Below are positions 16,322-25,229 of a stretch of DNA of 39,224 nucleotides, piece after piece; position 1 is the first letter of the stretch; each line of letters begins with the position of its first letter. The stretch is from contig JAQWFV010000037.1 in assembly GCA_029238555.1 (NCBI GenBank), forward strand, positions 1-39,224, in the 5' to 3' direction. The position numbers were made by a program, and so were the translations under genes. This stretch comes from Flavobacteriaceae bacterium (GTDB lineage Bacteria; Bacteroidota; Bacteroidia; Flavobacteriales; Flavobacteriaceae). Under the pieces are notes generated by a model. That model was not told the DNA's origin. It saw only the letters and a list, made by a program, of their open reading frames with translations, and made no database searches.

Positions 16322-17068
16322 TTACCTATTCCAAATCTCCCAGGAAGCCTCTGCTTGGCCCACTAACATTTCATAGCCGTTTTTAATTTTAGCCCCTCTT
16401 AATTTTGCTTCATTCAAAAAAGCCGTTAGCTCGGGATTGTAAATTAAATCAAAGGCAATATGATTTGTACCAATTTGACTGTAGTCAATATCTGGTTTTT
16501 GATCTATCTCAGGGAAGGTACCAATAGGCGTGCAATTAACAATGATTAAGTGCTCTTGTAAGAGCTCTTTTGTGAGATCTTTGTAACTTATTTGTCCCTC
16601 TTTAGATTGTCTAGATACATATAGAAAAGGAATACCCATGCTTTTAAAAACATGAGATACTGCCTTAGATGCTCCACCAGTCCCAAGAATAAGTGCTTTT
16701 TTATGCTCGGAAGATATAAGAGGTTCTATGGCTTTTCTGAACCCTATGACGTCTGTATTGTAACCTACGGTCCCTTCTTTTGTGAACTTAATAGTGTTTA
16801 CCGCACCTATTTCTGCAGCAGTTGGATCTAGCTTAGTCAAGAAAGGTATTACAGATTCCTTGTAAGGAATGGTTACATTCATTCCCTTTAAGTCTGTTGT
16901 TTGGTCTAATAGTTTATTAAAATTGCTGAGGTCTTGAAAATCAAAATTCTCGTAAGTATATCCCTCAAGATTAAGTTGTTCAAACTTCTTAGAAAAATAA
17001 TTTCCTGAAAAAGAGTAAGAAATATCTTTTCCTAGTAATCCGTATTTATTGCTTTTTTTTGTGTGCAT
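16322..17068 (-). CDS. aroE: Shikimate dehydrogenase
   Basis: A 248-residue NADP-dependent enzyme reducing 3-dehydroshikimate to shikimate in the aromatic amino-acid pathway. Catalytic K70 is in NVTIPYKE (64-71), N91 in AVNTIKF and D106 in GYNTDVIGF, with the nucleotide-binding loop GTGGASKA at about 129-136. The shikimate-binding stretch reads SYSFSGNYF where proteobacterial enzymes have SxSPxxHN, a difference in line with the short Bacteroidota AroE. Its start overlaps the upstream DUF368 gene by 23 bases, so it is cotranscribed and probably coupled to it. Confidence 0.93.
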   Translation of the reverse strand: MHTKKSNKYGLLGKDISYSFSGNYFSKKFEQLNLEGYTYENFDFQDLSNFNKLLDQTTDLKGMNVTIPYKESVIPFLTKLDPTAAEIGAVNTIKFTKEGTVGYNTDVIGFRKAIEPLISSEHKKALILGTGGASKAVSHVFKSMGIPFLYVSRQSKEGQISYKDLTKELLQEHLIIVNCTPIGTFPEIDQKPDIDYSQIGTNHIAFDLIYNPELTAFLNEAKLRGAKIKNGYEMLVGQAEASWEIWNR

Positions 17069-18059
17069 AAGATTCTAAAGCCATTAAAATTACAAAACCT
17101 ATTACCATCCAAAAAATGGCCCACCATGTAGCCGCCTCTTGAATGGAAGGAATGTATCTCTGGTAATTTAATATTATTTTATGCTGGTTTGAATCCAACA
17201 ACGGTTTTCCTAATTCATTCAGTTTGTAAATAGTTTCTTTCCAGGGCCAAACAACCCCTAAAGACCCGGAAATAAAACCAATTATGATCGCTGTAGTAAT
17301 GGCGTTAAAGCGCTTCAAAACAACACTGATTAAGTGAGATAAAGTAACCAATCCGGCTGTAGATCCCAAGGTGAAAACAGCAAGTATTTTTAGTGTTTTA
17401 AGTCGCTTTGGATTGTTCCAAAAACTAAAGTCGCCTTGGATAATTTCAAAAAAAGTGTCGTAAAGCGCATTAACACTATCCACAAGTAGGAGTACATAAT
17501 TGCCTAAAAGCATTAGTATGAATGAACCAGATAAGCCAGGAAGTGTCATTCCAGATACGCTAATCATTCCGCAGAAAAACACAAACAACAAGTGGTCATT
17601 CTCTTTGGCAGGGCTAAGAAAACTAATACTTACACCAATACCCAGTCCAATGAATCCCCATAGGATTGTACTGCTATTCCATTGTTTAAACTGTTTGGAT
17701 ATATAGTATACGGATCCCAATATCATGCCAAAGAAAAGGGACCAAACATAGGTTTCTTGAGTGAGTAGAAAATAATCGAGCACTTTAGAAACACTAAAAT
17801 AGCTTACGATCATTCCCATAAGGAGTACCCAAAGAAAGGGACCGTTTATATAGTAGTAGAAAGGCTTAAATCTTCCTGATACAAGCAGGAAGAACGCTTT
17901 TTTATTGACCTTTTTTAGCGCGTAAATAAATTCTTCATAAAAACCACCAACAAATGCTACAATTCCACCTGAGACTCCTGGAACTTTATTTGCAGCGCCC
18001 ATAGCCAGTCCCTTTAAAAAAAGGAATATGTTGTCTTGTAAGGTTCTTTGCTGCTCCAT
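17046..18059 (-). CDS. DUF368 family (PopT-type) membrane protein, copy 2
   Basis: A 337-residue polytopic inner-membrane protein with about nine to ten hydrophobic segments. It carries both DUF368 signatures: PGVSGG at 27-32 followed by GGFYEEF, and a second inverted-type motif TLPGLSGSFILMLLGNY near residue 170. DUF368 proteins of the PopT group return undecaprenyl phosphate, the lipid carrier of cell-wall and glycan synthesis, across the cytoplasmic membrane. A paralogue lies 19 bases upstream and aroE overlaps its end. Whether both copies transport the same lipid cannot be told from sequence. Confidence 0.88.
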   Translation of the reverse strand: MEQQRTLQDNIFLFLKGLAMGAANKVPGVSGGIVAFVGGFYEEFIYALKKVNKKAFFLLVSGRFKPFYYYINGPFLWVLLMGMIVSYFSVSKVLDYFLLTQETYVWSLFFGMILGSVYYISKQFKQWNSSTILWGFIGLGIGVSISFLSPAKENDHLLFVFFCGMISVSGMTLPGLSGSFILMLLGNYVLLLVDSVNALYDTFFEIIQGDFSFWNNPKRLKTLKILAVFTLGSTAGLVTLSHLISVVLKRFNAITTAIIIGFISGSLGVVWPWKETIYKLNELGKPLLDSNQHKIILNYQRYIPSIQEAATWWAIFWMVIGFVILMALESYAHKKKQ

Positions 18060-18078
18060 AATGTCAATGATGTAACAC

Positions 18079-19002
18079 TTAGGTGGTTTTTTTATTGGCA
18101 GATTTTTCTAAGATGAAAATTAACGAAAAGCCAAAAATAGCCAACAAGCTAGCAGCAATTATTTGTGTGTTCCCAGAAAAATCCCAAGGCAATACATTTT
18201 TAGAGGCCAAAACAATCTCTTTATCCCGAACTATTCTTGAGGAAACGACTTCCTTCCAAGGCCATATTTTAGATAGGGATCCTATAATAAACCCCATCAG
18301 TATGGAGAGTGTTTGATTTTTAAAATGATTAAGGGTCCATTTTAAAATTCTAGAAAAAGAGGCCAGACCTATAATACAGCCTGCACCAACAGTGGCAATG
18401 ATCAACAGATCCCTTTGATGAACCGCATTTAATATGGGTTCATATGAACCGAGCAATACTAAAATAAATGCCCCAGATATGCCCGGTAAAATCATAGCGC
18501 AAATGGCTAAGGCACCAGACAGAAATAAATACAACGGTTGTTGGCTGTTTTCAACTACCCCCAATTCCCCTATACCAATGGCTATGGCTATTCCAATAAC
18601 TGCCATGATATAATCTGTAGGTTTTTTATTTTTGATTGATTTTCCAATAAAAACAACACTAGCTAAAACCAAGCCAAAGAAGAAAGACCAAAGCAGGACA
18701 GTCTCATGGTTCAGAAGCCAACTAATGCCTTTTGCTAGTGAGATTACACTGACACCAATACCTAGAAAAAGCGCTGTTAAAAAATTTCCATTAATATGTG
18801 CCCAAAAGCTTTTAATCCCTTCCTGTTTCCACTTTTTTAAGGCTTTGAGGTTCACATTATTAATACTCTCTAAGAGCTCCTCATAAATACCAGATATAAA
18901 AGCAATGGTTCCACCTGAAACTCCAGGAACCACATCTGCAGCACCCATAGCCATACCTTTTAAAAAAAGGACTATATAATTCCTGTTTATTTTTTTTTGC
19001 AT
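18079..19002 (-). CDS. DUF368 family (PopT-type) membrane protein, copy 1
   Basis: A 307-residue polytopic membrane protein, homologous to its downstream neighbour over the whole length. The motifs are PGVSGG at 26-31 followed by SGIYEEL, and ILPGISGAFILVLLGSY near 170. It is about 30 residues shorter than copy 2, mostly in the C-terminal loop (both end with the recurring KIWPWKE / VVWPWKE box followed by a final helix). Predicted role is recycling of undecaprenyl phosphate by analogy with PopT. It lies between the TPR gene (30 bases upstream) and copy 2 (19 bases downstream). Confidence 0.88.
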   Translation of the reverse strand: MQKKINRNYIVLFLKGMAMGAADVVPGVSGGTIAFISGIYEELLESINNVNLKALKKWKQEGIKSFWAHINGNFLTALFLGIGVSVISLAKGISWLLNHETVLLWSFFFGLVLASVVFIGKSIKNKKPTDYIMAVIGIAIAIGIGELGVVENSQQPLYLFLSGALAICAMILPGISGAFILVLLGSYEPILNAVHQRDLLIIATVGAGCIIGLASFSRILKWTLNHFKNQTLSILMGFIIGSLSKIWPWKEVVSSRIVRDKEIVLASKNVLPWDFSGNTQIIAASLLAIFGFSLIFILEKSANKKTT

Positions 19003-19032
19003 GTCTAGCGTAAAGTTTAAAAATAGGGTATT

Positions 19033-20433
19033 TTAACTAGAAGCCTTGCTAGAGGTGCTAATAAAATTGGAAACCCAAGTACTGTTAAAAAAACCAGGAT
19101 ATTGACTTTTGAAATGCGCTAGAAGACTGTAGTCTAATCTCAATGCCTCAGAAAGATGGTATTTGCTTTGCTCAATATCTTGAGAAAGCCCAAAAATAAA
19201 TGCCAATCGATACCTTAAGGAGGCAATTTCTGGGAAGAAACCAATCGCTTGAAGCAGTATTTGATTCGCCGCCTCAAATTCTTTATTTTCCATGACTACC
19301 AAGGCCCAAGACTCCCATGTACTTAAATCATAATCTCCAAACTCAACGGCCTGTTTGTAGGCGAAATCTGCCTCGTCTAATTGCCCTAAGCTTACATTTA
19401 TTTGCGCACATTTTTTCCAATAAGCTTCATTTTCGGTGTCAATATGCAAGGCCTTATTAATGTAATAAAGTGCCTTTTCATAATTTTTCTCTCTAATATA
19501 AAAATTGGTTATAGCTAGCCAACCTTTGTCTAAAAGTGGGTCCTCATGGACTGTTTTATAATAGTATTGTTGTGCGAGATCTGAATTTCCAATTTTTTCA
19601 TGACACCTGCCAATTCTAAGGTAGGCATGGGCGGTGGGATCCTCTAAGTCTATAGTGGTCTCATAATTCTCAATAGCTTCATTATAGCGCTTGAGTTTTT
19701 CTAAAACCATGGCTTTTTCAAAATAAGCGCCAATAAATGATTCATCAGATATTATAGCAAAATCAAAGGCAGTGAGCGCCTCTTTATAGAGACCTTTACT
19801 CTTGTATTGCTTTCCAAGCTGATGCCATGCCACTTCACAATAAGGTTCTTTTTCTAAGTAATCATTGAGATAAGAAATAGCGCCATCAGGATCTTCTAAG
19901 TATTCAAAGCAATAGATAATATTATACAGTGAGGCATAGTCCTGAGGATCTTCTTCCACACATTTAATAAAATTGTGCTTAGCTTTCTCAAAATCTTCTA
20001 AAAACAAATATTCCATACCCAAAAGGGCATAGATGTCTAAAGTGTCTTCAGTGAGTAATAACGCTTTCTCAAGACAACTAATAGCTTGAAGGTGTTTGTC
20101 TTGCTTGGACCAAATATTGGCCCTTTGAATATATATTTCCTCGTTTTTTTGGTCTAGAGATTCTAAGTAATCCAATTGAGAAATTGCGAGATCTAGCTTG
20201 TTCTCAAAGACCATCACTTCAATTTCTAACAACTTTAAAGGGGTTGTTTCAGGGTGTTGTTCCAAACCAATTTTAATGGCTTTTTTTGCCAATGAAACCT
20301 TTCCATTATTGAGATAGTGGTGTATGATGTCTTCAAAATCCTCCGCGTCAAAAAAGTACACGTCGTCTGTTTTGAGCATGGATTCAAACTTTGCGATTGG
20401 CTCGCTGCCTTCTTCATTAGGATCTAACGCCAT
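19033..20433 (-). CDS. Tetratricopeptide repeat protein
   Basis: A 466-residue protein built of roughly ten TPR units, for example HQLGKQYKSKGLYKEALTAF, EKAMVLEKLKRYNEAIENY, RIGRCHEKIGNSDLAQQYY and ALYYINKALHIDTENEAYW. No signal peptide or transmembrane helix, so probably cytoplasmic. TPR arrays bind other proteins; the partner is unknown. It is about 107 bases downstream of the aminotransferase and 30 bases upstream of the DUF368 pair, all on the same strand. An ATG start at 20433 gives the acidic N-terminus ALDPNEEGSE. Confidence 0.87.
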   Translation of the reverse strand: MALDPNEEGSEPIAKFESMLKTDDVYFFDAEDFEDIIHHYLNNGKVSLAKKAIKIGLEQHPETTPLKLLEIEVMVFENKLDLAISQLDYLESLDQKNEEIYIQRANIWSKQDKHLQAISCLEKALLLTEDTLDIYALLGMEYLFLEDFEKAKHNFIKCVEEDPQDYASLYNIIYCFEYLEDPDGAISYLNDYLEKEPYCEVAWHQLGKQYKSKGLYKEALTAFDFAIISDESFIGAYFEKAMVLEKLKRYNEAIENYETTIDLEDPTAHAYLRIGRCHEKIGNSDLAQQYYYKTVHEDPLLDKGWLAITNFYIREKNYEKALYYINKALHIDTENEAYWKKCAQINVSLGQLDEADFAYKQAVEFGDYDLSTWESWALVVMENKEFEAANQILLQAIGFFPEIASLRYRLAFIFGLSQDIEQSKYHLSEALRLDYSLLAHFKSQYPGFFNSTWVSNFISTSSKASS

Positions 20434-20539
20434 AGCGTATATCTTGGGGTTTCAATTAATTTAAATTTAGGGGTAATCCCATTAACAAATCTTATAATCT
20501 GGGGGTTATTATTAACAAATTAGTTAACACTACAAGAGA

Positions 20540-21730
20540 TTAATTTAAAGACCTTGTGTTTTTATCTAAAATCTTTAAAATTAAATCGCAGCCTTTCTCC
20601 AATTCATCCATTGAAATAGTTAAGGGGGGAGATATTCTCACAGCTTTTTTTTCAAAGAGTAACCAGAAAAGAATTAATCCATTTTTTGATGCTTCTAAAA
20701 CCAATTCATTGGCTTTTTCAGGAGAGGCTAAAATGAGGGCTAACATAAGCCCTTTTCCTCTAATTTCTTTTATGTCAGGGTGCTGTAATTTACGTCTCAA
20801 AAAAGCCTCTTTCTCTAAAGTTTGAGCCATGAGGTTTTCTTCTTGTATAATTTCTAAAGTGGCCTTGCAGGCCGATGCTATTACAGGATTTCCCCCAAAA
20901 GTGGTAATATGTCCAAGGCTGGGCTTTTTTTGAAGTAAGTCCATAAGGGGTTTAGACGCTATAAATGCGCCAACAGGTAGACCACCAGCCATTCCTTTAC
21001 CTACGACCAATATATGGGGTACACATTGGTAGTGCTCAAAAGCAAATAGCGCTCCTGTACGCCCAAATCCTGGTTGAATTTCATCTAAAATGAGCAATGC
21101 ACCAACCGCTTCGCAGCGTTCTTTTACAGCTTTTAAATATCCATTATTTGGGCAAATGAATCCTGCACCCCCTTGAATGGTTTCTAGTAGGACTGCAGCC
21201 GTTTTTTCAGTGATCTGTGACAATTCTATAAATGCATTGAAATGTATAAATCTTACACCGGGTACCAATGGTCTAAAAGCAGCTTTTCTGTCTTCATATC
21301 CCATGACACTTAAACTCCCCATTGTATTTCCGTGGTAAGCATGGTGTGCTGCAATAATTTCATGTCTTCCTGTAGCCCTTCTCGCTAATTTCATAGCGCC
21401 TTCTATGGCTTCTGTCCCAGAATTTACTAGGTAAGTACAATCCAAACCTTCCGGAAGCAATGCCGCCAATGCTTTAGTGTAATCAATAGCTGGTTTTTGG
21501 GCGTATTCCCCATATACCATGACATGCATGTATTTGGCCGTTTGTTCTTGAATGGCTTTTACAAGTTTTGGATGGGTGTGGCCAACACTACAAGCAGAAA
21601 CACCGGCTACAAAATCCAGGTGACCCTTTCCGTTCGAGTCGTAAATATAACTGCCCTTGGCATGAGAAACTTCTAAAGCCAGGGGGTGGGGGGTAGTTTG
21701 TGCCTGATATTTTAAAAAATCTGAGATCAC
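20540..21730 (-). CDS. Class III aminotransferase (acetylornithine/4-aminobutyrate type)
   Basis: A 396-residue PLP enzyme. The PLP lysine is K245 in VVGKGMAGGLPVGA, with the cofactor aspartate in LLILDEIQPGFGRTG and the GTEAIEGAMKLAR phosphate-binding region. It resembles ArgD-like and GABA-like members annotated as aspartate aminotransferase family; the substrate is not determined, and no arg genes are next to it. The start is GTG: its first base precedes the TGA of the OstA-like gene in a four-base GTGA overlap, and there is no early in-frame ATG. It is therefore translationally coupled to an envelope gene, which is odd for a metabolic enzyme. Confidence 0.88.
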   Translation of the reverse strand: MISDFLKYQAQTTPHPLALEVSHAKGSYIYDSNGKGHLDFVAGVSACSVGHTHPKLVKAIQEQTAKYMHVMVYGEYAQKPAIDYTKALAALLPEGLDCTYLVNSGTEAIEGAMKLARRATGRHEIIAAHHAYHGNTMGSLSVMGYEDRKAAFRPLVPGVRFIHFNAFIELSQITEKTAAVLLETIQGGAGFICPNNGYLKAVKERCEAVGALLILDEIQPGFGRTGALFAFEHYQCVPHILVVGKGMAGGLPVGAFIASKPLMDLLQKKPSLGHITTFGGNPVIASACKATLEIIQEENLMAQTLEKEAFLRRKLQHPDIKEIRGKGLMLALILASPEKANELVLEASKNGLILFWLLFEKKAVRISPPLTISMDELEKGCDLILKILDKNTRSLN

Positions 21731-23361
21731 TTCTGAGATAGTTGCTTTTTTGTAGTTTTCTCTTCAGTATTGGGTAAATTTTCTCGGTCAATCGGTTGGG
21801 TGAGTCCCCTGATCTTAGCTAATTTAATCTGGAGATCTTCCGGTCCAAAAATATCATCTTTAGTTCGAATTCTCTCGTCTCCAAACCATAAGAATCCCTC
21901 TAATTTTCTGTCTATAACTGGAAGTTCTGACAGTGGGTAAATGGTGCCATCTGGCGCAGTTATAAAAGTAATTTCACTAATGTCGTTGTTGACCATCTCA
22001 ATAGCAATTTCACTACAAATGGTTTTGTTAATTCCCATGAGTTCTTGCTCCTTATCGTATAAATAATAGATGAGCTCAGTGTTCTTGATCAAGTTTAAAA
22101 AGCGAAGTGCATTGTTTTCAAAAACCCCAAACATGTCTTTTCCCTTAGCCTGGTTAAATCCTATCTTTCGAATAGTGTCTTTAGCTACAATGAAAGCATT
22201 ATTGAGTACCTCTAGGGAGTCTAGTGATTTTGTTTTTGGATCTGATTTTAAATGAATCACATCTCCGGTCATCTGGTTTTCACCATTCCAAATTATGGGC
22301 CTTTTAATGAGCTGAGTAAGTCCTGTTCTTTGATCAAAATGAATGGAATCGCATTTTCCACTCAAGTCGGTCTTGTAAAACTTAGCTCCTCTAAATGCCC
22401 TTAAAATTCTGGCGTCAGGCTTTCCTGTAAGCATAATAGTATCTCCGTGCATATACAGGGAGTCTTTCTCTACTAAGCTAATAGAGACTGCTTTTTTTGT
22501 TGCGAATACGGAATCTTTTGCCTTAAAAACCTCTGCGTAATGCGCCCTAATAACGCCATTGTTTATAGTGTCTGTAACAACAATGTTATTGGTTGCAGAG
22601 GCAAATTTTCTATTTTTATTAAAGTAAACAGAGTCCCCTTCAATGATTCTATTATTGTAGTTAATCTTTGTGTTTTTAATTCCATAACCACTCTCTGCTG
22701 TCATGTTGTAATAGCCACGTTCGCAATAAAAGGTGTATTCCTTTCCATAAATTGTAGAAGGGCCATACATATAGGCATTTTTTGAAGTAGTGTAATAGTC
22801 TAGTTGCTGGGAACGCAGTTTGTATTCTGGATTAACCACCTCTACACGGCTTAAAAACTGGTATTTCTTTGGGGTTAAATAATACCTTCCAATATCTGAA
22901 GTTAAGGTGTTTTGGCTGTCTACAATAGTGCCTTTTTTGTTGTAATAGGCCTCCTGTTTTTCTCTATTAAAGTAGAGTGTGTCAGAGGGCGTTAAAGTCA
23001 TGTCAGTATTTTTCAAACTTACAGACTCCCATGCTTTGGCCAATTGAGAAACACCATTGTAGTCCAATTGTCCTGCATTCATGAAGATAGAATCTCCTTG
23101 AATGAGTGTGATATTTCCTTTGGCCCTTATCTTGTTTTCTGCAGGATAGAAAATGGCAATATCACACCAGAGGTCTGCTCCTTGGTGTCTAAATTGAACT
23201 TGTTTGTCATCTTTACTAAAGATGGAAGCTCCGGGAAATTCCGCTTCATCCTTGGTGAAATTTCCCCCATAAACAATTTGGATTTGCTTCTCTTGGCCTT
23301 GAACCTTAGCAGACAAGAAGCATAGGGAAATAAGCAGTATAAAAACGTAGTATTTCTTCAA
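21727..23361 (-). CDS. OstA-like / LptA-family protein
   Basis: A 544-residue exported protein with an N-terminal signal (KKYYVFILLISLCFLSAKVQGQ). Repeating beta-strand stretches such as IRAKGNITLIQGDSIFMNAG and NRIIEGDSVYFNKNRKFASA are those of the OstA/LptA jelly roll that carries lipopolysaccharide across the periplasm. It is longer than classic LptA (about 180 residues), as usual for the Bacteroidota form. The start is the rare codon TTG: an in-frame TAG lies five codons upstream and no ATG occurs before or inside the signal peptide. It leads the gene run ending with the aminotransferase and TPR genes. Confidence 0.85.
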   Translation of the reverse strand: MKKYYVFILLISLCFLSAKVQGQEKQIQIVYGGNFTKDEAEFPGASIFSKDDKQVQFRHQGADLWCDIAIFYPAENKIRAKGNITLIQGDSIFMNAGQLDYNGVSQLAKAWESVSLKNTDMTLTPSDTLYFNREKQEAYYNKKGTIVDSQNTLTSDIGRYYLTPKKYQFLSRVEVVNPEYKLRSQQLDYYTTSKNAYMYGPSTIYGKEYTFYCERGYYNMTAESGYGIKNTKINYNNRIIEGDSVYFNKNRKFASATNNIVVTDTINNGVIRAHYAEVFKAKDSVFATKKAVSISLVEKDSLYMHGDTIMLTGKPDARILRAFRGAKFYKTDLSGKCDSIHFDQRTGLTQLIKRPIIWNGENQMTGDVIHLKSDPKTKSLDSLEVLNNAFIVAKDTIRKIGFNQAKGKDMFGVFENNALRFLNLIKNTELIYYLYDKEQELMGINKTICSEIAIEMVNNDISEITFITAPDGTIYPLSELPVIDRKLEGFLWFGDERIRTKDDIFGPEDLQIKLAKIRGLTQPIDRENLPNTEEKTTKKQLSQK

Positions 23362-23396
23362 AGGGTCTAATTGCTAATGGTTTAATAAGAAAAAAT

Positions 23397-23430
23397 CTTC
23401 ACCCCTTATGTTAAAATACAAGGGGTAAAG
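23397..23430 (-). terminator. Possible terminator after purA
   Basis: ACCCCTT (23401-23407) pairs with AAGGGGT (23420-23426) around a 12-base loop just after the purA stop. On the minus strand it is followed after five bases by a run of six T. The gap before the T-run makes this weaker than the other terminators. Confidence 0.4.
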
Positions 23431-23438
23431 AAACTTTT

Positions 23439-24710
23439 TTATCTATGAATAGTTTGGGTTCTATCTGGACCTACCGATACAATTTTGATAGGTACTTCTA
23501 GTACTTCTTCTAAATAATTAATATAATTCATGAGATTTTCAGGCAATTGTGATACCGCAGACATTTTAGTTAAATCCTGCTCCCAACCCGGCATTTCAAT
23601 ATAATTTGGAGTCACATTTTCTGGTTCCACATTGTATGGAAAATGAGATATAGTGGCACCTTTGTACTGGTATGAATCACAGATTTTGACTGTTTTAAAT
23701 CCAGAAAGCACATCTGCTTTCATCATCATTAATTCTGTAACGCCATTAATTGTAATCGCGTATTTAAGCGCAACAACATCTATCCAGCCACATCTTCTGG
23801 CCCTTCCAGTTGTAGCGCCAAATTCATTACCTACACGACCCATAGTTTCCCCGTCAGTGTCAAATAGTTCAGTTGGGAAAGGACCACTTCCGACTCTGGT
23901 GGTATAGGCTTTAAAAATACCCAATACGCGTCCTATTTGGTTGGGTGCTACACCGAGCCCTGTACAAGCTCCAGCAGCAGTAGTGTTAGAAGAAGTCACA
24001 AATGGGTAAGTACCAAAGTCAATATCTAACAAAGAACCCTGTGCACCTTCTGCTAATATTTTTTTACCTGCTTTTTGAGCTTCGTATAAGTATTGTTCAG
24101 AATCAATAAAAGTCAATGATTTTAATTGGTCTATGGCTGCAAAGAAAGCGGTTTCTAATTCTTCTAAATCATACTGAATGTCTACGTCGTAAAAACCAAT
24201 CATAGATTGGTGCTTGTCTGCAAGGGCTCTGTATTTTTCTTTCCAGTCGCTCATTTCTAAATCTCCTACACGCATACCGTTTCTACCGGTCTTATCCATG
24301 TAAGTAGGACCAATACCTTTAAGTGTTGAACCAATTTTAGCCTTTCCTTTTGCAGCCTCAGATGCAGCGTCTAAAAGCCTGTGCGTAGGAAGGATTAAAT
24401 GTGCTTTTCTTGAAATAAGCAACTTACTTTTAAAATCTATTTTAAAAGCGGCTAAGTTCTCTAACTCTTTTTGAAAAATGACAGGGTCTATAACGACTCC
24501 ATTTCCAACAATATTTTTCGCTTCTTTGTGGAAAATACCCGATGGGATAGTGTGTAGTACGTGCTTAATTCCGTCGAACTCAAGGGTATGACCTGCGTTA
24601 GGCCCTCCTTGAAATCTTGCTATAATGTCGTAATCTTTGGTGAGTACGTCTACGATTTTACCTTTTCCTTCATCTCCCCATTGGAGTCCTAGTAGTAAGT
24701 CTACTGCCAT
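23439..24710 (-). CDS. purA: Adenylosuccinate synthase
   Basis: A 423-residue enzyme that joins IMP and aspartate using GTP, the first step from IMP to AMP. The GTP-binding and catalytic loop LGLQWGDEGKGKIVD is at 6-20, with GGPNAGHT at about 35-42. The conserved IGSTLKGIGPTYMDK and TTGRARRCGWID blocks are complete, so the enzyme looks intact and full length. It lies 20 bases after the Fur-family regulator, so the two are probably cotranscribed, and it is followed by a possible terminator before the OstA-like gene. Confidence 0.96.
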   Translation of the reverse strand: MAVDLLLGLQWGDEGKGKIVDVLTKDYDIIARFQGGPNAGHTLEFDGIKHVLHTIPSGIFHKEAKNIVGNGVVIDPVIFQKELENLAAFKIDFKSKLLISRKAHLILPTHRLLDAASEAAKGKAKIGSTLKGIGPTYMDKTGRNGMRVGDLEMSDWKEKYRALADKHQSMIGFYDVDIQYDLEELETAFFAAIDQLKSLTFIDSEQYLYEAQKAGKKILAEGAQGSLLDIDFGTYPFVTSSNTTAAGACTGLGVAPNQIGRVLGIFKAYTTRVGSGPFPTELFDTDGETMGRVGNEFGATTGRARRCGWIDVVALKYAITINGVTELMMMKADVLSGFKTVKICDSYQYKGATISHFPYNVEPENVTPNYIEMPGWEQDLTKMSAVSQLPENLMNYINYLEEVLEVPIKIVSVGPDRTQTIHR

Positions 24711-24730
24711 TTTTTTGCTAGTTGTTATGT

Positions 24731-25189
24731 TTATTCTTTAGGTGTTTCCAATTGTTCTTTGGTCCCGTAAAAGTATAAAGAATGGTTGTTTATTTTTATA
24801 TTAAAAACTTCTTCTATTGTTTTTTTTATTGCTTGAATTCTAGGGTCACAAAATTCAATGACTTCTCCTGTGTCTGTTAGAATTACGTGGTCGTGTTGGT
24901 GGTCAAAATAAGACTTTTCATATTGGGCTTGATTTTTTCCAAACTGATGCCTTCTCACCAATTTACAATCCATTAAAATCTCTATGGTATTATACAAGGT
25001 AGCTCTACTGACCCGGTAGTTTTTATTTTTCATTTGAATATAAAGAGATTCAATGTCAAAATGCGACTCACTGTCATAGATTTCCTGAAGTATAGCATAT
25101 CTTTCGGGTGTTTTTCTATGCCCATTTTCTTCTAAGAAAGCCGTAAATACGTTTTTAACTATTTCTTGGTTGTTGTTTGAAGATGCCAT
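24731..25189 (-). CDS. Fur family transcriptional regulator
   Basis: A 152-residue metal-dependent repressor. The N-terminal winged helix includes [15 protein letters not shown] and the recognition helix [14 protein letters not shown]; the C-terminal dimer domain has HQHDH (97-101), the usual regulatory metal ligands. Only two Cys occur (C75 and C114), so the paired CxxC motifs that hold structural zinc in many Fur, Zur and PerR proteins are missing. Which metal or signal it senses is unclear. It sits between rel/spoT and purA and has its own -7 box. Confidence 0.92.
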   Translation of the reverse strand: MASSNNNQEIVKNVFTAFLEENGHRKTPERYAILQEIYDSESHFDIESLYIQMKNKNYRVSRATLYNTIEILMDCKLVRRHQFGKNQAQYEKSYFDHQHDHVILTDTGEVIEFCDPRIQAIKKTIEEVFNIKINNHSLYFYGTKEQLETPKE

Positions 25190-25211
25190 GGTTATGAAAG
25201 GTCTTAAGGAG

Positions 25212-25219
25212 CAAAGGTA
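25212..25219 (-). promoter_or_regulatory. -7 promoter element of the fur-purA pair
   Basis: TACCTTTG on the minus strand, exact TAnnTTTG match, 22 bases before the Fur-family ATG and inside the 40-bp gap after rel/spoT. It suggests fur-purA can be transcribed separately from rel/spoT. Confidence 0.5.
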
Positions 25220-25229
25220 ATGCTAAATT

